A stretch of DNA of 64,000 bases, from NCBI GenBank assembly GCA_030544235.1, contig CM060477.1, positions 24,178,934-24,242,933 of the forward strand, written 5' to 3'. This DNA is from Lepturacanthus savala (taxonomy: Eukaryota; Chordata; Actinopteri; Scombriformes; Trichiuridae). Below are positions 51,991-64,000 of this stretch, piece after piece (the first letter of the stretch is position 1; each line of letters begins with the position of its first letter). The translations under genes were made by a program, and so were the position numbers. The notes under the pieces are model-generated. The model did no database searches, had not been told where the DNA came from, and worked only from the letters and a program-made list of their open reading frames with translations.

Positions 51991-54900
51991 ACTATACCAT
52001 TTCACATAAAATAAAAGGTAAATAAGATTTTCTGTAAAAATATTGTACTGATGTAGGCCTACATAGGTTTTTGTCTTTTTGTGCTCTTCAGACCGAGAGA
52101 ATGCATATGGAGCAATAAAAACTTTAAAACACAAACCAGATGAAAACAATACCTTTTCCAGGTGAATTTCTGATCCAAAACTATACCATTTCACATAAAA
52201 TAAAAGGTAAATAAGATTTTCTGTAAAAATATTGTACTGATTTAGGCCTACATAGGTTTTTGTCTTTTTGTGCTCTTCAGACCGAGAGAATGCATATGGA
52301 GCAATAAAAACTTTAAAACACAAACCACATGAAAACAATACCTTTTCCAGGTGAATTTCTGATCCAAAACTATACCATTTCACATAAAATAAAAGGTAAA
52401 TAAGATTTTCTGTAAAAATATTGTACTGATGTAGGCCTACATAGCATTTTGTCTTTTTGTGCTCTTCCGACCGAGAGAATGCATATGGAGCAATAAAAAC
52501 TTTAAAACTCAAACCACATGAAAACAATACCTTTTCCAGGTGAATTTCTGATCCAAAACTATACCATTTCACATAAAATAAAAGGTAAATAAGATTTTCT
52601 GTAAAAATATTGTACTGATTTAGGCCTACATAGGTTTTTGTCTCTTTGTGCTCTTCAGACCGAGAGAATGCATATGGAGCAATAAAAACTTTAAAACACA
52701 AACCACATGAAAACAATACCTTTTCCAGGTGAATTTCTGATCCAAAACTATACCATTTCACATAAAATAAAAGGTAAATAAGATTTTCTGTAAAAATATT
52801 GTACTGATGTAGGCCTACATAGCATTTTGTCTTTTTGTGCTCTTCCGACCGAGAGAATGCATATGGAGCAATAAAAACTTTAAAACTCAAACCACATGAA
52901 AACAATAGCTTTTCCAGGTGAATTTCTGATCCAAAACTATACCATTTCACATAAAATAAAAGGTAAATAAGATTTTCTGTAAAAATATTGTACTGATGTA
53001 GGCCTACATAGGTTTTTGTCTTTTTGTGCTCTTCAGACCGAGAGAATGCATATGGAGCAATAAAAACTTTAAAACACAAACCAGATGAAAACAATAGCTT
53101 TTCCAGGTGAATTTCTGATCCAAAACTATACCATTTCACATAAAATAAAAGGTAAATAAGATTTTCTGTAAAAATATTGTACTGATTTAGGCCTACATAG
53201 GTTTTTGTCTTTTTGTGCTCTTCAGACCGAGAGAATGCATATGGAGCAATAAAAACTTTAAAACACAAACCACATGAAAACAATACCTTTTCCAGGTGAA
53301 TTTCTGATCCAAAACTATACCATTTCACATAAAATAAAAGGTAAATAAGATTTTCTGTAAAAATATTGTACTGATGTAGGCCTACATAGCATTTTGTCTT
53401 TTTGTGCTCTTCCGACCGAGAGAATGCATATGGAGCAATAAAAACTTTAAAATTCAAACCACATGAAAACAATAGCTTTTCCAGGTGAATTTCTGATCCA
53501 AAACTATACCATTTCACATAAAATAAAAGGTAAATAAGATTTTCTGTAAAAATATTGTACTGATGTAGGCCTACATAGGTTTTTGTCTTTTTGTGCTCTT
53601 CAGACCGAGAGAATGCATATGGAGCAATAAAAACTTTAAAACACAAACCAGATGAAAACAATACCTTTTCCAGGTGAATTTCTGATCCAAAACTATACCA
53701 TTTCACATAAAATAAAAGGTAAATAAGATTTTCTGTAAAAATATTGTACTGATGTAGGCCTACATAGCATTTTGTCTTTTTGTGCTCTTCCGACCGAGAG
53801 AATGCATATGGAGCAATAAAAACTTTAAAACTCAAACCACATGAAAACAATACCTTTTCCAGGTGAATTTCTGATCCAAAACTATACCATTTCACATAAA
53901 ATAAAAGGTAAATAAGATTTTCTGTAAAAATATTGTACTGATGTAGGCCTACATAGGTTTTTGTCTTTTTGTGCTCTTCAGACCGAGAGAATGCATATGG
54001 AGCAATAAAAACTTTAAAACACAAACCAGATGAAAACAATACCGTTTCCAGGTGAATTTCTGATCCAAAACTATACCATTTTACATATAGTAAAAGGTAA
54101 ATAAGATTTTCTGTAAATATATTGTACTGATGTAGGCCTACATAGGTTTTTGTCTTTTTGTGCTCTTCAGACCGAGAGAATGCATATGGAGCAATAAAAA
54201 CTTTAAAACACAAACCACATGAAAACAATACCTTTTCCAGGTGAATTTCTGATCCAAAACTATACCATTTCACATAAAATAAAAGGTAAATAAGATTTTC
54301 TGTAAAAATATTGTACTGATGTAGGCCTACATAGGTTTTTGTCTTTTTGTGCTCTTCAGACCGAGAGAATGCATATGGAGCAATAAAAACTTTAAAACAC
54401 AAACCAGATGAAAACAATACCGTTTCCAGGTGAATTTCTGATCCAAAACTATACCATTTTACATATAGTAAAAGGTAAATAAGATTTTCTGTAAATATAT
54501 TGTACTGATGTAGGCCTACATAGGTTTTTGTCTTTTTGTGCTCTTCAGACCGAGAGAATGCATATGGAGCAATAAAAACTTTAAAACACAAACCACATGA
54601 AAACAATACCTTTTCCAGGTGAATTTCTGATCCAAAACTATACCATTTCACATAAAATAAAAGGTAAATAAGATTTTCTGTAAAAATATTGTACTGATGT
54701 AGGCCTACATAGCATTTTGTCTTTTTGTGCTCTTCCGACCGAGAGAATGCATATGGAGCAATAAAAACTTTAAAACTCAAACCACATGAAAACAATACCT
54801 TTTCCAGGTGAATTTCTGATCCAAAACTATACCATTTCACATAAAATAAAAGGTAAATAAGATTTTCTGTAAAAATATTGTACTGATGTAGGCCTACATA

Positions 54901-57285
54901 GGTTTTTGTCTTTTTGTGCTCTTCAGACCGAGAGAATGCATATGGAGCAATAAAAACTTTAAAACACAAACCAGATGAAAACAATACCTTTTCCAGGTGA
55001 ATTTCTGATCCAAAACTATACCATTTCACATAAAGTAAAAGGTAAATAAGATTTTCTGTAAAAATATTGTACTGATGTAGGCCTACATAGCATTTTGTCT
55101 TTTTGTGCTCTTCAGACCGAGAGAATGCATATGGAGCAATAAAAACTTTAAAACACAAACCACATGAAAACAATACCGTTTCCAGGTGAATTTCTGATCC
55201 AAAACTATACCATTTTACATATAGTAAAAGGTAAATAAGATTTTCTGTAAATATATTGTACTGATGTAGGCCTACATAGGTTTTTGTCTTTTTGTGCTCT
55301 TCAGACCGAGAGAATGCATATGGAGCAATAAAAACTTTAAAACACAACCCAGATGAAAACAATACCTTTTCCAGGTGAATTTCTGATCCAAAACTATACC
55401 ATTTCACATAAAATAAAAGGTAAATAAGATTTTCTGTAAAAATATTGTACTGATGTAGGCCTACATAGCATTTTGTCTTTTTGTGCTCTTCAGACCGAGG
55501 GAATGCATATGGAGCAATAAAAACTTTAAAACACAAACCACATGAAAACAATAGGTTTTCCAGGTGAATTTCTAATCCACAACTATACCATTTCACATAA
55601 AATAAAAGGTAAATAAGATTTTCTGTAAAAATATTGTACTGATGTAGGCCTACATAGCATTTTGTCTTTTTGTGCTCTTCAGACCGAGAGAATGCATATG
55701 GAGCAATAAAAACTTTAAAACACAAACCACATGAAAACAATAGGTTTTCCAGGTGAATTTCTAATCCAAAACTATACCATTTCACATAAAATAAAAGGTA
55801 AATAAGATTTTCTGTAAAAATATTGTACTGATGTAGGCCTACATAGCATTTTGTCTTTTTGTGCTCTTCAGACCAAGAGAATGCATATGGAGCAATAAAA
55901 ACTTTAAAACACAAACCACATGAAAACAATAGCTTTTCCAGGTGAATTTCTGATCCAAAACTATACCATTTCACATAAAGTAAAAGGTAAATAAGATTTT
56001 CTGTAAAAATATTGTACTGATTTAGGCCTACATAGGTTTTTGTCTTTTTGTGCTCTTCAGACCGAGAGAATGCATATGGAGCAATAAAAACTCTAAAACA
56101 CAAACCACATGAAAACAATACCTTTTCCAGGTGAATTTCTGATCCAAAACTATACCATTTCACATAAAATAAAAGGTAAATAAGATTTTCTGTAAAAATA
56201 TTGTACTGATGTAGGCCTACATAGCATTTTGTCTTTTTGTGCTCTTCCGACCGAGAGAATGCATATGGAGCAATAAAAACTTTAAAACTCAAACCACATG
56301 AAAACAATAGCTTTTCCAGGTGAATTTCTGATCCAAAACTATACCATTTCACATAAAATAAAAGGTAAATAAGATTTTCTGTAAAAATATTGTACTGATG
56401 TAGGCCTACATAGGTTTTTGTCTTTTTGTGCTCTTCAGACCGAGAGAATGCATATGGAGCAATAAAAACTTTAAAACACAAACCAGATGAAAACAATACC
56501 TTTTCCAGGTGAATTTCTGATCCAAAACTATACCATTTCACATAAAATAAAAGGTAAATAAGATTTTCTGTAAAAATATTGTACTGATGTAGGCCTACAT
56601 AGCGTTTTGTCTTTTTGTGCTCTTCAGACCGAGAGAATGCATATGGAGCAATAAAAACTTTAAAACACAAACCACATGAAAACAATAGGTTTTCCAGGTG
56701 AATTTCTAATCCAAAACTATACCATTTCACATAAAATAAAAGGTAAATAAGATTTTCTGTAAAAATATTGTACTGATGTAGGCCTACATAGCATTTTGTC
56801 TTTTTGTGCTCTTCAGACCGAGAGAATGCATATGGAGCAATAAAAACTTTAAAACACAAACCACATGAAAACAATAGGTTTTCCAGGTGAATTTCTAATC
56901 CAAAACTATACCATTTCACATAAAATAAAAGGTAAATAAGATTTTCTGTAAAAATATTGTACTGATGTAGGCCTACATAGCATTTTGTCTTTTTGTGCTC
57001 TTCAGACCGAGAGAATGCATATGGAGCAATAAAAACTTTAAAACACAAACCACATGAAAACAATAGGTTTTCCAGGTGAATTTCTAATCCCAAACTATAC
57101 CATTTCACATAAAATAAAAGGTAAATAAGATTTTCTGTAAAAACATTGTACTGATGTAGGCCTACATAGCATTTTGTCTTTTTGTGCTCTTCCGACCGAG
57201 AGAATGCATATGGAGCAATAAAAACTTTAAAACACAAACCAGATGAAAACAATACCTTTTCCAGGTGAATTTCTGATCCAAAACT

Positions 57286-60200
57286 ATCCCATTTTACATA
57301 TAGTAAAAGGTAAATAAGATTTTCTGTAAAAATATTGTACTGATTTAGGCCTACATTGCTTTTTGTCTTTTTGTGCTCTTCTGACCGAGAGAATGCATAT
57401 GGAGCAATAAAAACTTTAAAACACAAACCACATGAAAACAATAGCTTTTCCAGGTGAATTTCTGATCCAAAACTATACCATTTCACATAAAGTAAAAGGT
57501 AAATAAGATTTTCTTTAAAAATATTGTACTGATTTAGGCCTACATAGGTTTTTGTCTTTTTGTGCTCTTCAGACCGAGAGAATGCATATGGAGCAATAAA
57601 AACTTTAAAACACAAACCACATGAAAACAATACCTTTTCCAGGTGAATTTCTGATCCAAAACTATACCATTTCACATAAAATAAAAGGTAAATAAGATTT
57701 TCTATAAAAATCTTGTACTGATGTAGGCCTACATAGCATTTTGTCTTTTTGTGCTCTTCCGACCGAGAGAATGCATATGGAGCAATAAAAACTTTAAAGC
57801 ACAAACCACATGAAAACAATAGCTTTTCCAGGTGAATTTCTGATCCAAAACTATCCCATTTTACATATAGTAAGAGGTAAATAAGATTTTCTGTAAAAAT
57901 ATTGTACTGATTTAGGCCTACATAGCTTTTTGTCTTTTTGTGCTCTTTAGACCGAGAGAATGCATATGGAGCAATAAAAACTTTAAAACACAAACCACAT
58001 GAAAACAATAGGTTTTCCAGGTGAATTTCTAATCCAAAACTATACCATTTCACATAAAATAAAAGGTAAATAAGATTTTCTGTAAAAATATTGTACTGAT
58101 GTAGGCCTACATAGCATTTTGTCTTTTTGTGCTCTTCAGACCGAGAGAATGTATATGGAGCAATAAAAACTTTAAAACACAAACCACATGAAAACAATAG
58201 GTTTTCCAGGTGAATTTCTAATCCAAAACTATACCATTTCACATAAAATAAAAGGTAAATAAGATTTTCTGTAAAAATATTGTACTGATGTAGGCCTACA
58301 TAGCATTTTGTCTTTTTGTGCTCTTCCGACCGAGAGAATGCATATGGAGCAATAAAAACTTTAAAACACAAACCACATGAAAACAATAGGTTTTCCAGGT
58401 GAATTTCTAATCCAAAACTATACCATTTCACATAAAATAAAAGGTAAATAAGATTTTCTGTAAAAATATTGTACTGATGTAGGCCTACATAGCATTTTGT
58501 CTTTTTGTGCTCTTCCGACCGAGAGAATGCATATGGAGCAATAAAAACTTTAAAGCACAAACCACATGAAAACAATAGCTTTTCCAGGTGAATTTCTGAT
58601 CCAAAACTATCCCATTTTACATATAGTAAAAGGTAAATAAGATTTTCTGTAAAAATATTGTACTGATTTAGGCCTACATAGCTTTTTGTCTTTTTGTGCT
58701 CTTCTGACCGAGAGAATGCATATGGAGCAATAAAAACTTTAAAACACAAACCACATGAAAACAATAGCTTTTCCAGGTGAATTTCTGATCCAAAACTATA
58801 CCATTTCACATAAAGTAAAAGGTAAATAAGATTTTCTTTAAAAATATTGTACTGATTTAGGCCTACATAGGTTTTTGTCTTTTTGTGCTCTTCAGACAGA
58901 GAGAATGCATATGGAGCAATAAAAACTTTAAAACACAAACCACATGAAAACAATACCTTTTCCAGGTGAATTTCTGATCCAAAACTATACCATTTCACAT
59001 AAAATAAAAGGTAAATAAGATTTTCTATAAAAATATTGTACTGATGTAGGCCTACATAGCATTTTGTCTTTTTGTGTTCTTCCGACCGAGAGAATGCATA
59101 TGGAGCAATAAAAACTTTAAAACTCAAACCACATGAAAACAATAGCTTTTCCAGGTGAATTTCTGATCCAAAACTATACCATTTCACATAAAGTAAAAGG
59201 TAAATAAGATTTTCTTTAAAAATATTGTACTGATTTAGGCCTACATAGGTTTTTGTCTTTTTGTGCTCTTCAGACCGAGAGAATGCATATGGAGCAATAA
59301 AAACTTTAAAACACAAACCACATGAAAACAATACCTTTTCCAGGTGAATTTCTGATCCAAAACTATACCATTTCACATAAAATAAAAGGTAAATAAGATT
59401 TTCTATAAAAATCTTGTACTGATGTAGGCCTACATAGCATTTTGTCTTTTTGTGCTCTTCCGACCGAGAGAATGCATATGGAGCAATAAAAACTTTAAAG
59501 CACAAACCACATGAAAACAATAGCTTTTCCAGGTGAATTTCTGATCCAAAACTATCCCATTTTACATATAGTAAGAGGTAAATAAGATTTTCTGTAAAAA
59601 TATTGTACTGATTTAGGCCTACATAGCTTTTTGTCTTTTTGTGCTCTTTAGACCGAGAGAATGCATATGGAGCAATAAAAACTTTAAAACACAAACCACA
59701 TGAAAACAATAGGTTTTCCAGGTGAATTTCTAATCCAAAACTATACCATTTCACATAAAATAAAAGGTAAATAAGATTTTCTGTAAAAATATTGTACTGA
59801 TGTAGGCCTACATAGCATTTTGTCTTTTTGTGCTCTTCAGACCGAGAGAATGTATATGGAGCAATAAAAACTTTAAAACACAAACCACATGAAAACAATA
59901 GGTTTTCCAGGTGAATTTCTAATCCAAAACTATACCATTTCACATAAAATAAAAGGTAAATAAGATTTTCTGTAAAAATATTGTACTGATGTAGGCCTAC
60001 ATAGCATTTTGTCTTTTTGTGCTCTTCCGACCGAGAGAATGCATATGGAGCAATAAAAACTTTAAAACACAAACCACATGAAAACAATAGGTTTTCCAGG
60101 TGAATTTCTAATCCAAAACTATACCATTTCACATAAAATAAAAGGTAAATAAGATTTTCTGTAAAAATATTGTACTGATGTAGGCCTACATAGCATTTTG

Positions 60201-61755
60201 TCTTTTTGTGCTCTTCCGACCGAGAGAATGCATATGGAGCAATAAAAACTTTAAAGCACAAACCACATGAAAACAATAGCTTTTCCAGGTGAATTTCTGA
60301 TCCAAAACTATCCCATTTTACATATAGTAAAAGGTAAATAAGATTTTCTGTAAAAATATTGTACTGATTTAGGCCTACATAGCTTTTTGTCTTTTTGTGC
60401 TCTTCTGACCGAGAGAATGCATATGGAGCAATAAAAACTTTAAAACACAAACCACATGAAAACAATAGCTTTTCCAGGTGAATTTCTGATCCAAAACTAT
60501 ACCATTTCACATAAAGTAAAAGGTAAATAAGATTTTCTTTAAAAATATTGTACTGATTTAGGCCTACATAGGTTTTTGTCTTTTTGTGCTCTTCAGACAG
60601 AGAGAATGCATATGGAGCAATAAAAACTTTAAAACACAAACCACATGAAAACAATACCTTTTCCAGGTGAATTTCTGATCCAAAACTATACCATTTCACA
60701 TAAAATAAAAGGTAAATAAGATTTTCTATAAAAATATTGTACTGATGTAGGCCTACATAGCATTTTGTCTTTTTGTGTTCTTCCGACCGAGAGAATGCAT
60801 ATGGAGCAATAAAAACTTTAAAACTCAAACCACATGAAAACAATAGCTTTTCCAGGTGAATTTCTGATCCAAAACTATACCATTTCACATAAAGTAAAAG
60901 GTAAATAAGATTTTCTTTAAAAATATTGTACTGATTTAGGCCTACATAGGTTTTTGTCTTTTTGTGCTCTTCAGACCGAGAGAATGCATATGGAGCAATA
61001 AAAACTTTAAAACACAAACCACATGAAAACAATACCTTTTCCAGGTGAATTTCTGATCCAAAACTATACCATTTCACATAAAATAAAAGGTAAATAAGAT
61101 TTTCTATAAAATCTTGTACTGATGTAGGCCTACATAGCATTTTGTCTTTTTGTGCTCTTCCGACCGAGAGAATGCATATGGAGCAATAAAAACTTTAAAG
61201 CACAAACCACATGAAAACAATAGCTTTTCCAGGTGAATTTCTGATCCAAAACTATCCCATTTTACATATAGTAAGAGGTAAATAAGATTTTCTGTAAAAA
61301 TATTGTACTGATTTAGGCCTACATAGCTTTTTGTCTTTTTGTGCTCTTTAGACCGAGAGAATGCATATGGAGCAATAAAAACTTTAAAACACAAACCACA
61401 TGAAAACAATAGGTTTTCCAGGTGAATTTCTAATCCAAAACTATACCATTTCACATAAAATAAAAGGTAAATAAGATTTTCTGTAAAAATATTGTACTGA
61501 TGTAGACCTACATTGCATTTTGTCTTTTTGTGCTCTTCAGACCGAGAGAATGTATATGGAGCAATAAAAACTTTAAAACACAAACCACATGAAAACAATA
61601 GGTTTTCCAGGTGAATTTCTAATCCAAAACTATACCATTTCACATAAAATAAAAGGTAAATAAGATTTTCTGTAAAAATATTGTACTGATGTAGGCCTAC
61701 ATAGCATTTTGTCTTTTTGTGCTCTTCCGACCGAGAGAATGCATATGGAGCAATA
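57286..61755. repeat. Higher-order repeat of 9 monomers (1,701 bp)
   Basis: TAAGAGGTAAA occurs at 57871, 59572 and 61272; GAATGTATATGG near 58151, 59852 and 61552; CAGACAGAGAG at 58893 and 60594. Offsets are 1,701 bases, or 1,700 where they cross the single-base deletion. The third copy lacks one monomer near 61.7 kb. The TAAGAGG monomer returns once more at 63918, 14 monomers on. Confidence 0.85.
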
Positions 61756-64000
61756 AAAACTTTAAAGCACAAACCACATGAAAACAATAGCTTTTCCAGG
61801 TGAATTTCTGATCCAAAACTATCCCATTTTACATATAGTAAAAGGTAAATAAGATTTTCTGTAAAAATATTGTACTGATTTAGGCCTACATAGCTTTTTG
61901 TCTTTTTGTGCTCTTCTGACCGAGAGAATGCATATGGAGCAATAAAAACTTTAAAACACAAACCACATGAAAACAATAGCTTTTCCAGGTGAATTTCTGA
62001 TCCAAAACTATACCATTTCACATAAAGTAAAAGGTAAATAAGATTTTCTTTAAAAATATTGTACTGATTTAGGCCTACATAGGTTTTTGTCTTTTTGTGC
62101 TCTTCAGACCGAGAGAATGCATATGGAGCAATAAAAACTTTAAAACACAAACCACATGAAAACAATACCTTTTCCAGGTGAATTTCTGATCCAAAACTAT
62201 ACCATTTCACATAAAATAAAAGGTAAATAAGATTTTCTATAAAAATATTGTACTGATGTAGGCCTACATAGCATTTTGTCTTTTTGTGTTCTTCCGACCG
62301 AGAGAATGCATATGGAGCAATAAAAACTTTAAAACTCAAACCACATGAAAACAATAGCTTTTCCAGGTGAATTTCTGATCCAAAACTATACCATTTCACA
62401 TAAAATAAAAGGTAAATAATATTTTCTGTAAAAATATTGTACTGATGTAGGCCTACATAGCATTTTGTCTTTTTGTGCTCTTCCGACCGAGAGAATGCAT
62501 ATGGAGCAATAAAAACTTTAAAGCACAAACCACATGAAAACAATAGCTTTTCCAGGTGAATTTCTGATCCAAAACTATCCCATTTTACATATAGTAAAAG
62601 GTAAATAAGATTTTCTGTAAAAATATTGTACTGATTTAGGCCTACATAGCTTTTTGTCTTTTTGTGCTCTTCTGACCGAGAGAATGCATATGGAGCAATA
62701 AAAACTTTAAAACACAAACCACATGAAAACAATAGCTTTTCCAGGTGAATTTCTGATCCAAAACTATACCATTTCACATAAAGTAAAAGGTAAATAAGAT
62801 TTTCTTTAAAAATATTGTATTGATTTAGGCCTACATAGGTTTTTGTCTTTTTGTGCTCTTCAGACCGAGAGAATGCATATGGAGCAATAAAAACTTTAAA
62901 ACACAGACCAGATGAAAACAATAGCTTTTCCAGGTGAATTTCTGATCCAAAACTATACCATTTCACATAAAGTAAAAGGTAAATAAGATTTTCTTTAAAA
63001 ATATTGTACTGATTTAGGCCTACATAGGTTTTTGTCTTTTTGTGCTCTTCAGACCGAGAGAATGCATATGGAGCAATAAAAACTTTAAAACACAAACCAC
63101 ATGAAAACAATACCTTTTCCAGGTGAATTTCTGATCCAAAACTATACCATTTCACATAAAATAAAAGGTAAATAAGATTTTCTGTAAAAATATTGTACTG
63201 ATGTAGGCCTACATAGCATTTTGTCTTTTTGTGTTCTTCCGACCGAGAGAATGCATATGGAGCAATAAAAACTTTAAAACTCAAACCACATGAAAACAAT
63301 AGCTTTTCCAGGTGAATTTCTGATCCAAAACTATACCATTTCACATAAAATAAAAGGTAAATAATATTTTCTGTAAAAATATTGTACTGATGTAGGCCTA
63401 CATAGCATTTTGTCTTTTTGTGCTCTTCCGACCGAGAGAATGCATATGGAGCAATAAAAACTTTAAAACACAAACCTGATGAAAACAATACCTTTTCCAG
63501 GTGAATTTCTGATCCAAAACTATACCATTTCACATAAAATAAAAGGTAAATAAGATTTTCTGTAAAAATCTTGTACTGATGTAGGCCTACATAGCATTTT
63601 GTCTTTTTGTGCTCTTCCGACCGAGAGAATGCATATGGAGCAATAAAAACTTTAAAACACAAACCACATGAAAACAATACCTTTTCCAGGTGAATTTCTG
63701 ATCCAAAACTATACCATTTCACATAAAATAAAAGGTAAATAAGATTTTCTATAAAAATCTTGTACTGATGTAGGCCTACATAGCATTTTGTCTTTTTGTG
63801 CTCTTCCGACCGAGAGAATGCATATGGAGCAATAAAAACTTTAAAGCACAAACCACATGAAAACAATAGCTTTTCCAGGTGAATTTCTGATCCAAAACTA
63901 TCCCATTTTACATATAGTAAGAGGTAAATAAGATTTTCTGTAAAAATATTGTACTGATTTAGGCCTACATAGCTTTTTGTCTTTTTGTGCTCTTTAGACC

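Larger units (their letters stand above)
13555..63866 (-). other. Stop-free minus-strand frame through the satellite, probably not a gene
   Basis: One minus-strand frame of the monomer has 63 sense codons and no stop. It therefore stays open through consecutive copies in pieces of 4,752, 615, 5,325, 5,110 and 920 codons. The breaks are CAG to TAG at 27856-27858 and, in a duplicated block, at 29746-29748; TAC to TAA at 45808-45810; and a 1-base deletion at 61108-61111. A typical unit contains KWYSFGSEIHLEK, VFIAPYAFSRSEEHKK, YVGLHQYNIF and TENLIYLLFY, and resembles no family I know. There is no signal peptide, natural start or promoter. Among ten rare variants I translated, seven change the amino acid, as expected without selection. 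The frame ends in the flank at 13555. I judge it a by-product of a length divisible by three. Confidence 0.8.
13600..64000. repeat. 189-bp satellite array, about 267 head-to-tail copies
   Basis: Monomers start with CCAGGTGAATTT at 13602, 13791 and every 189 bases after. Anchors spread over the array differ by exact multiples of 189 up to 61.1 kb; for example, ATCCC at 14761 and 63900 are 260 monomers apart minus one base. The monomer is about 32% GC. Many copies hold the perfect 14-bp palindrome ATGTAGGCCTACAT (StuI site inside); others have TTTAGGCCTA instead. All or nearly all hold ATGCATATG (overlapping NsiI and NdeI sites) and two AATAAA hexamers on the plus strand. Most variation is confined to recurrent diagnostic sites: GCATTTTG/GGTTTTTG/GCTTTTTG, TCTGATCC/TCTAATCC/GTTTGATCC, ATAGCTT/ATACCTT/ATAGGTT, TCTGTAAA/TCTTTAAA, AAAATAAAA/AAAGTAAAA/ATATAGTAAAA. 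Length near a nucleosome repeat, AT content and higher-order structure fit a centromeric or pericentromeric satellite; that role is inferred. The array continues past the window end. Confidence 0.97.

Noticed and set aside
13555..63866. Five huge minus-strand open frames as real repetitive protein genes
   Set aside because: The 63-codon unit is the satellite monomer itself. Starts are arbitrary, most rare variants are amino-acid changing, a nonsense change was duplicated freely, and nothing resembles a known repeat protein.
13600..64000. CRISPR or other repeat-spacer array
   Set aside because: Units are contiguous 189-bp monomers with no unique spacers, and the surroundings are eukaryotic.
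13600..64000. CENP-B box in the monomer
   Set aside because: The closest candidate, around CTTCCGACCGAGAGAA, does not match the TTCG....A..CGGG core on either strand.
1..64000. tRNA, rRNA or other structured RNA genes
   Set aside because: No tRNA-like A and B box pair, cloverleaf or rRNA segment was recognised on either strand by eye.

Overview
The window looks like ray-finned fish (teleost) nuclear DNA. It has spliced, decayed copies of gene and transposon families typical of teleosts (piggyBac, hAT, a Helitron-type element with extra protease and esterase modules, a multicopy 'SAMD3-like' family), GT-AG intron borders, and a very long AT-rich satellite. There are no bacterial operons, ribosome binding sites or CRISPR-type structures. 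Family names come from recognising protein motifs by eye; no search was run.

Left part (1-13,600): a patchwork of dead mobile and repeated sequence. A piggyBac transposase remnant (267-2083) has lost its catalytic middle and was later split by a 1,017-bp non-autonomous hAT-like element (944-1960) flanked by a perfect 8-bp target duplication. On the minus strand, 3944-2655 holds exons of a teleost multicopy gene family with an in-frame stop. From 5531 to 10156 the plus strand carries a multi-exon Helitron-like element: basic N-terminal exons, an SGNH-hydrolase-like exon, proline-rich exons, a cysteine-protease-like exon, a run of basic Tyr repeats, and then, after an internal deletion, the C-terminal part of a PIF1-type helicase. 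All parts carry stops or frameshifts. Two minisatellites, a GT run and a probable non-LTR retrotransposon tail fill some of the rest. I see no clearly intact protein-coding gene.

Right part (about 13,600-64,000, running off the window): one head-to-tail array of a 189-bp, roughly 32% GC monomer, about 267 copies, entered abruptly with a near-consensus first monomer. The register is kept throughout except for a single missing base at 61108-61111. Inside it are higher-order repeats of 9, 10, 12, 6 and 7 monomers, a run of 13 nearly identical monomers, and zones of different monomer variants. Monomer length, AT content, higher-order structure and a 14-bp palindrome in many monomers suggest a centromeric or pericentromeric satellite.

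Because 189 is a multiple of 3 and one minus-strand frame of the monomer has no stop, the array reads as a giant open frame of about 16,700 codons broken only four times. The spectrum of variants (mostly amino-acid changing) and the lack of a defined start argue that this is a by-product of homogenisation rather than a gene. The near absence of indels is still worth explaining.
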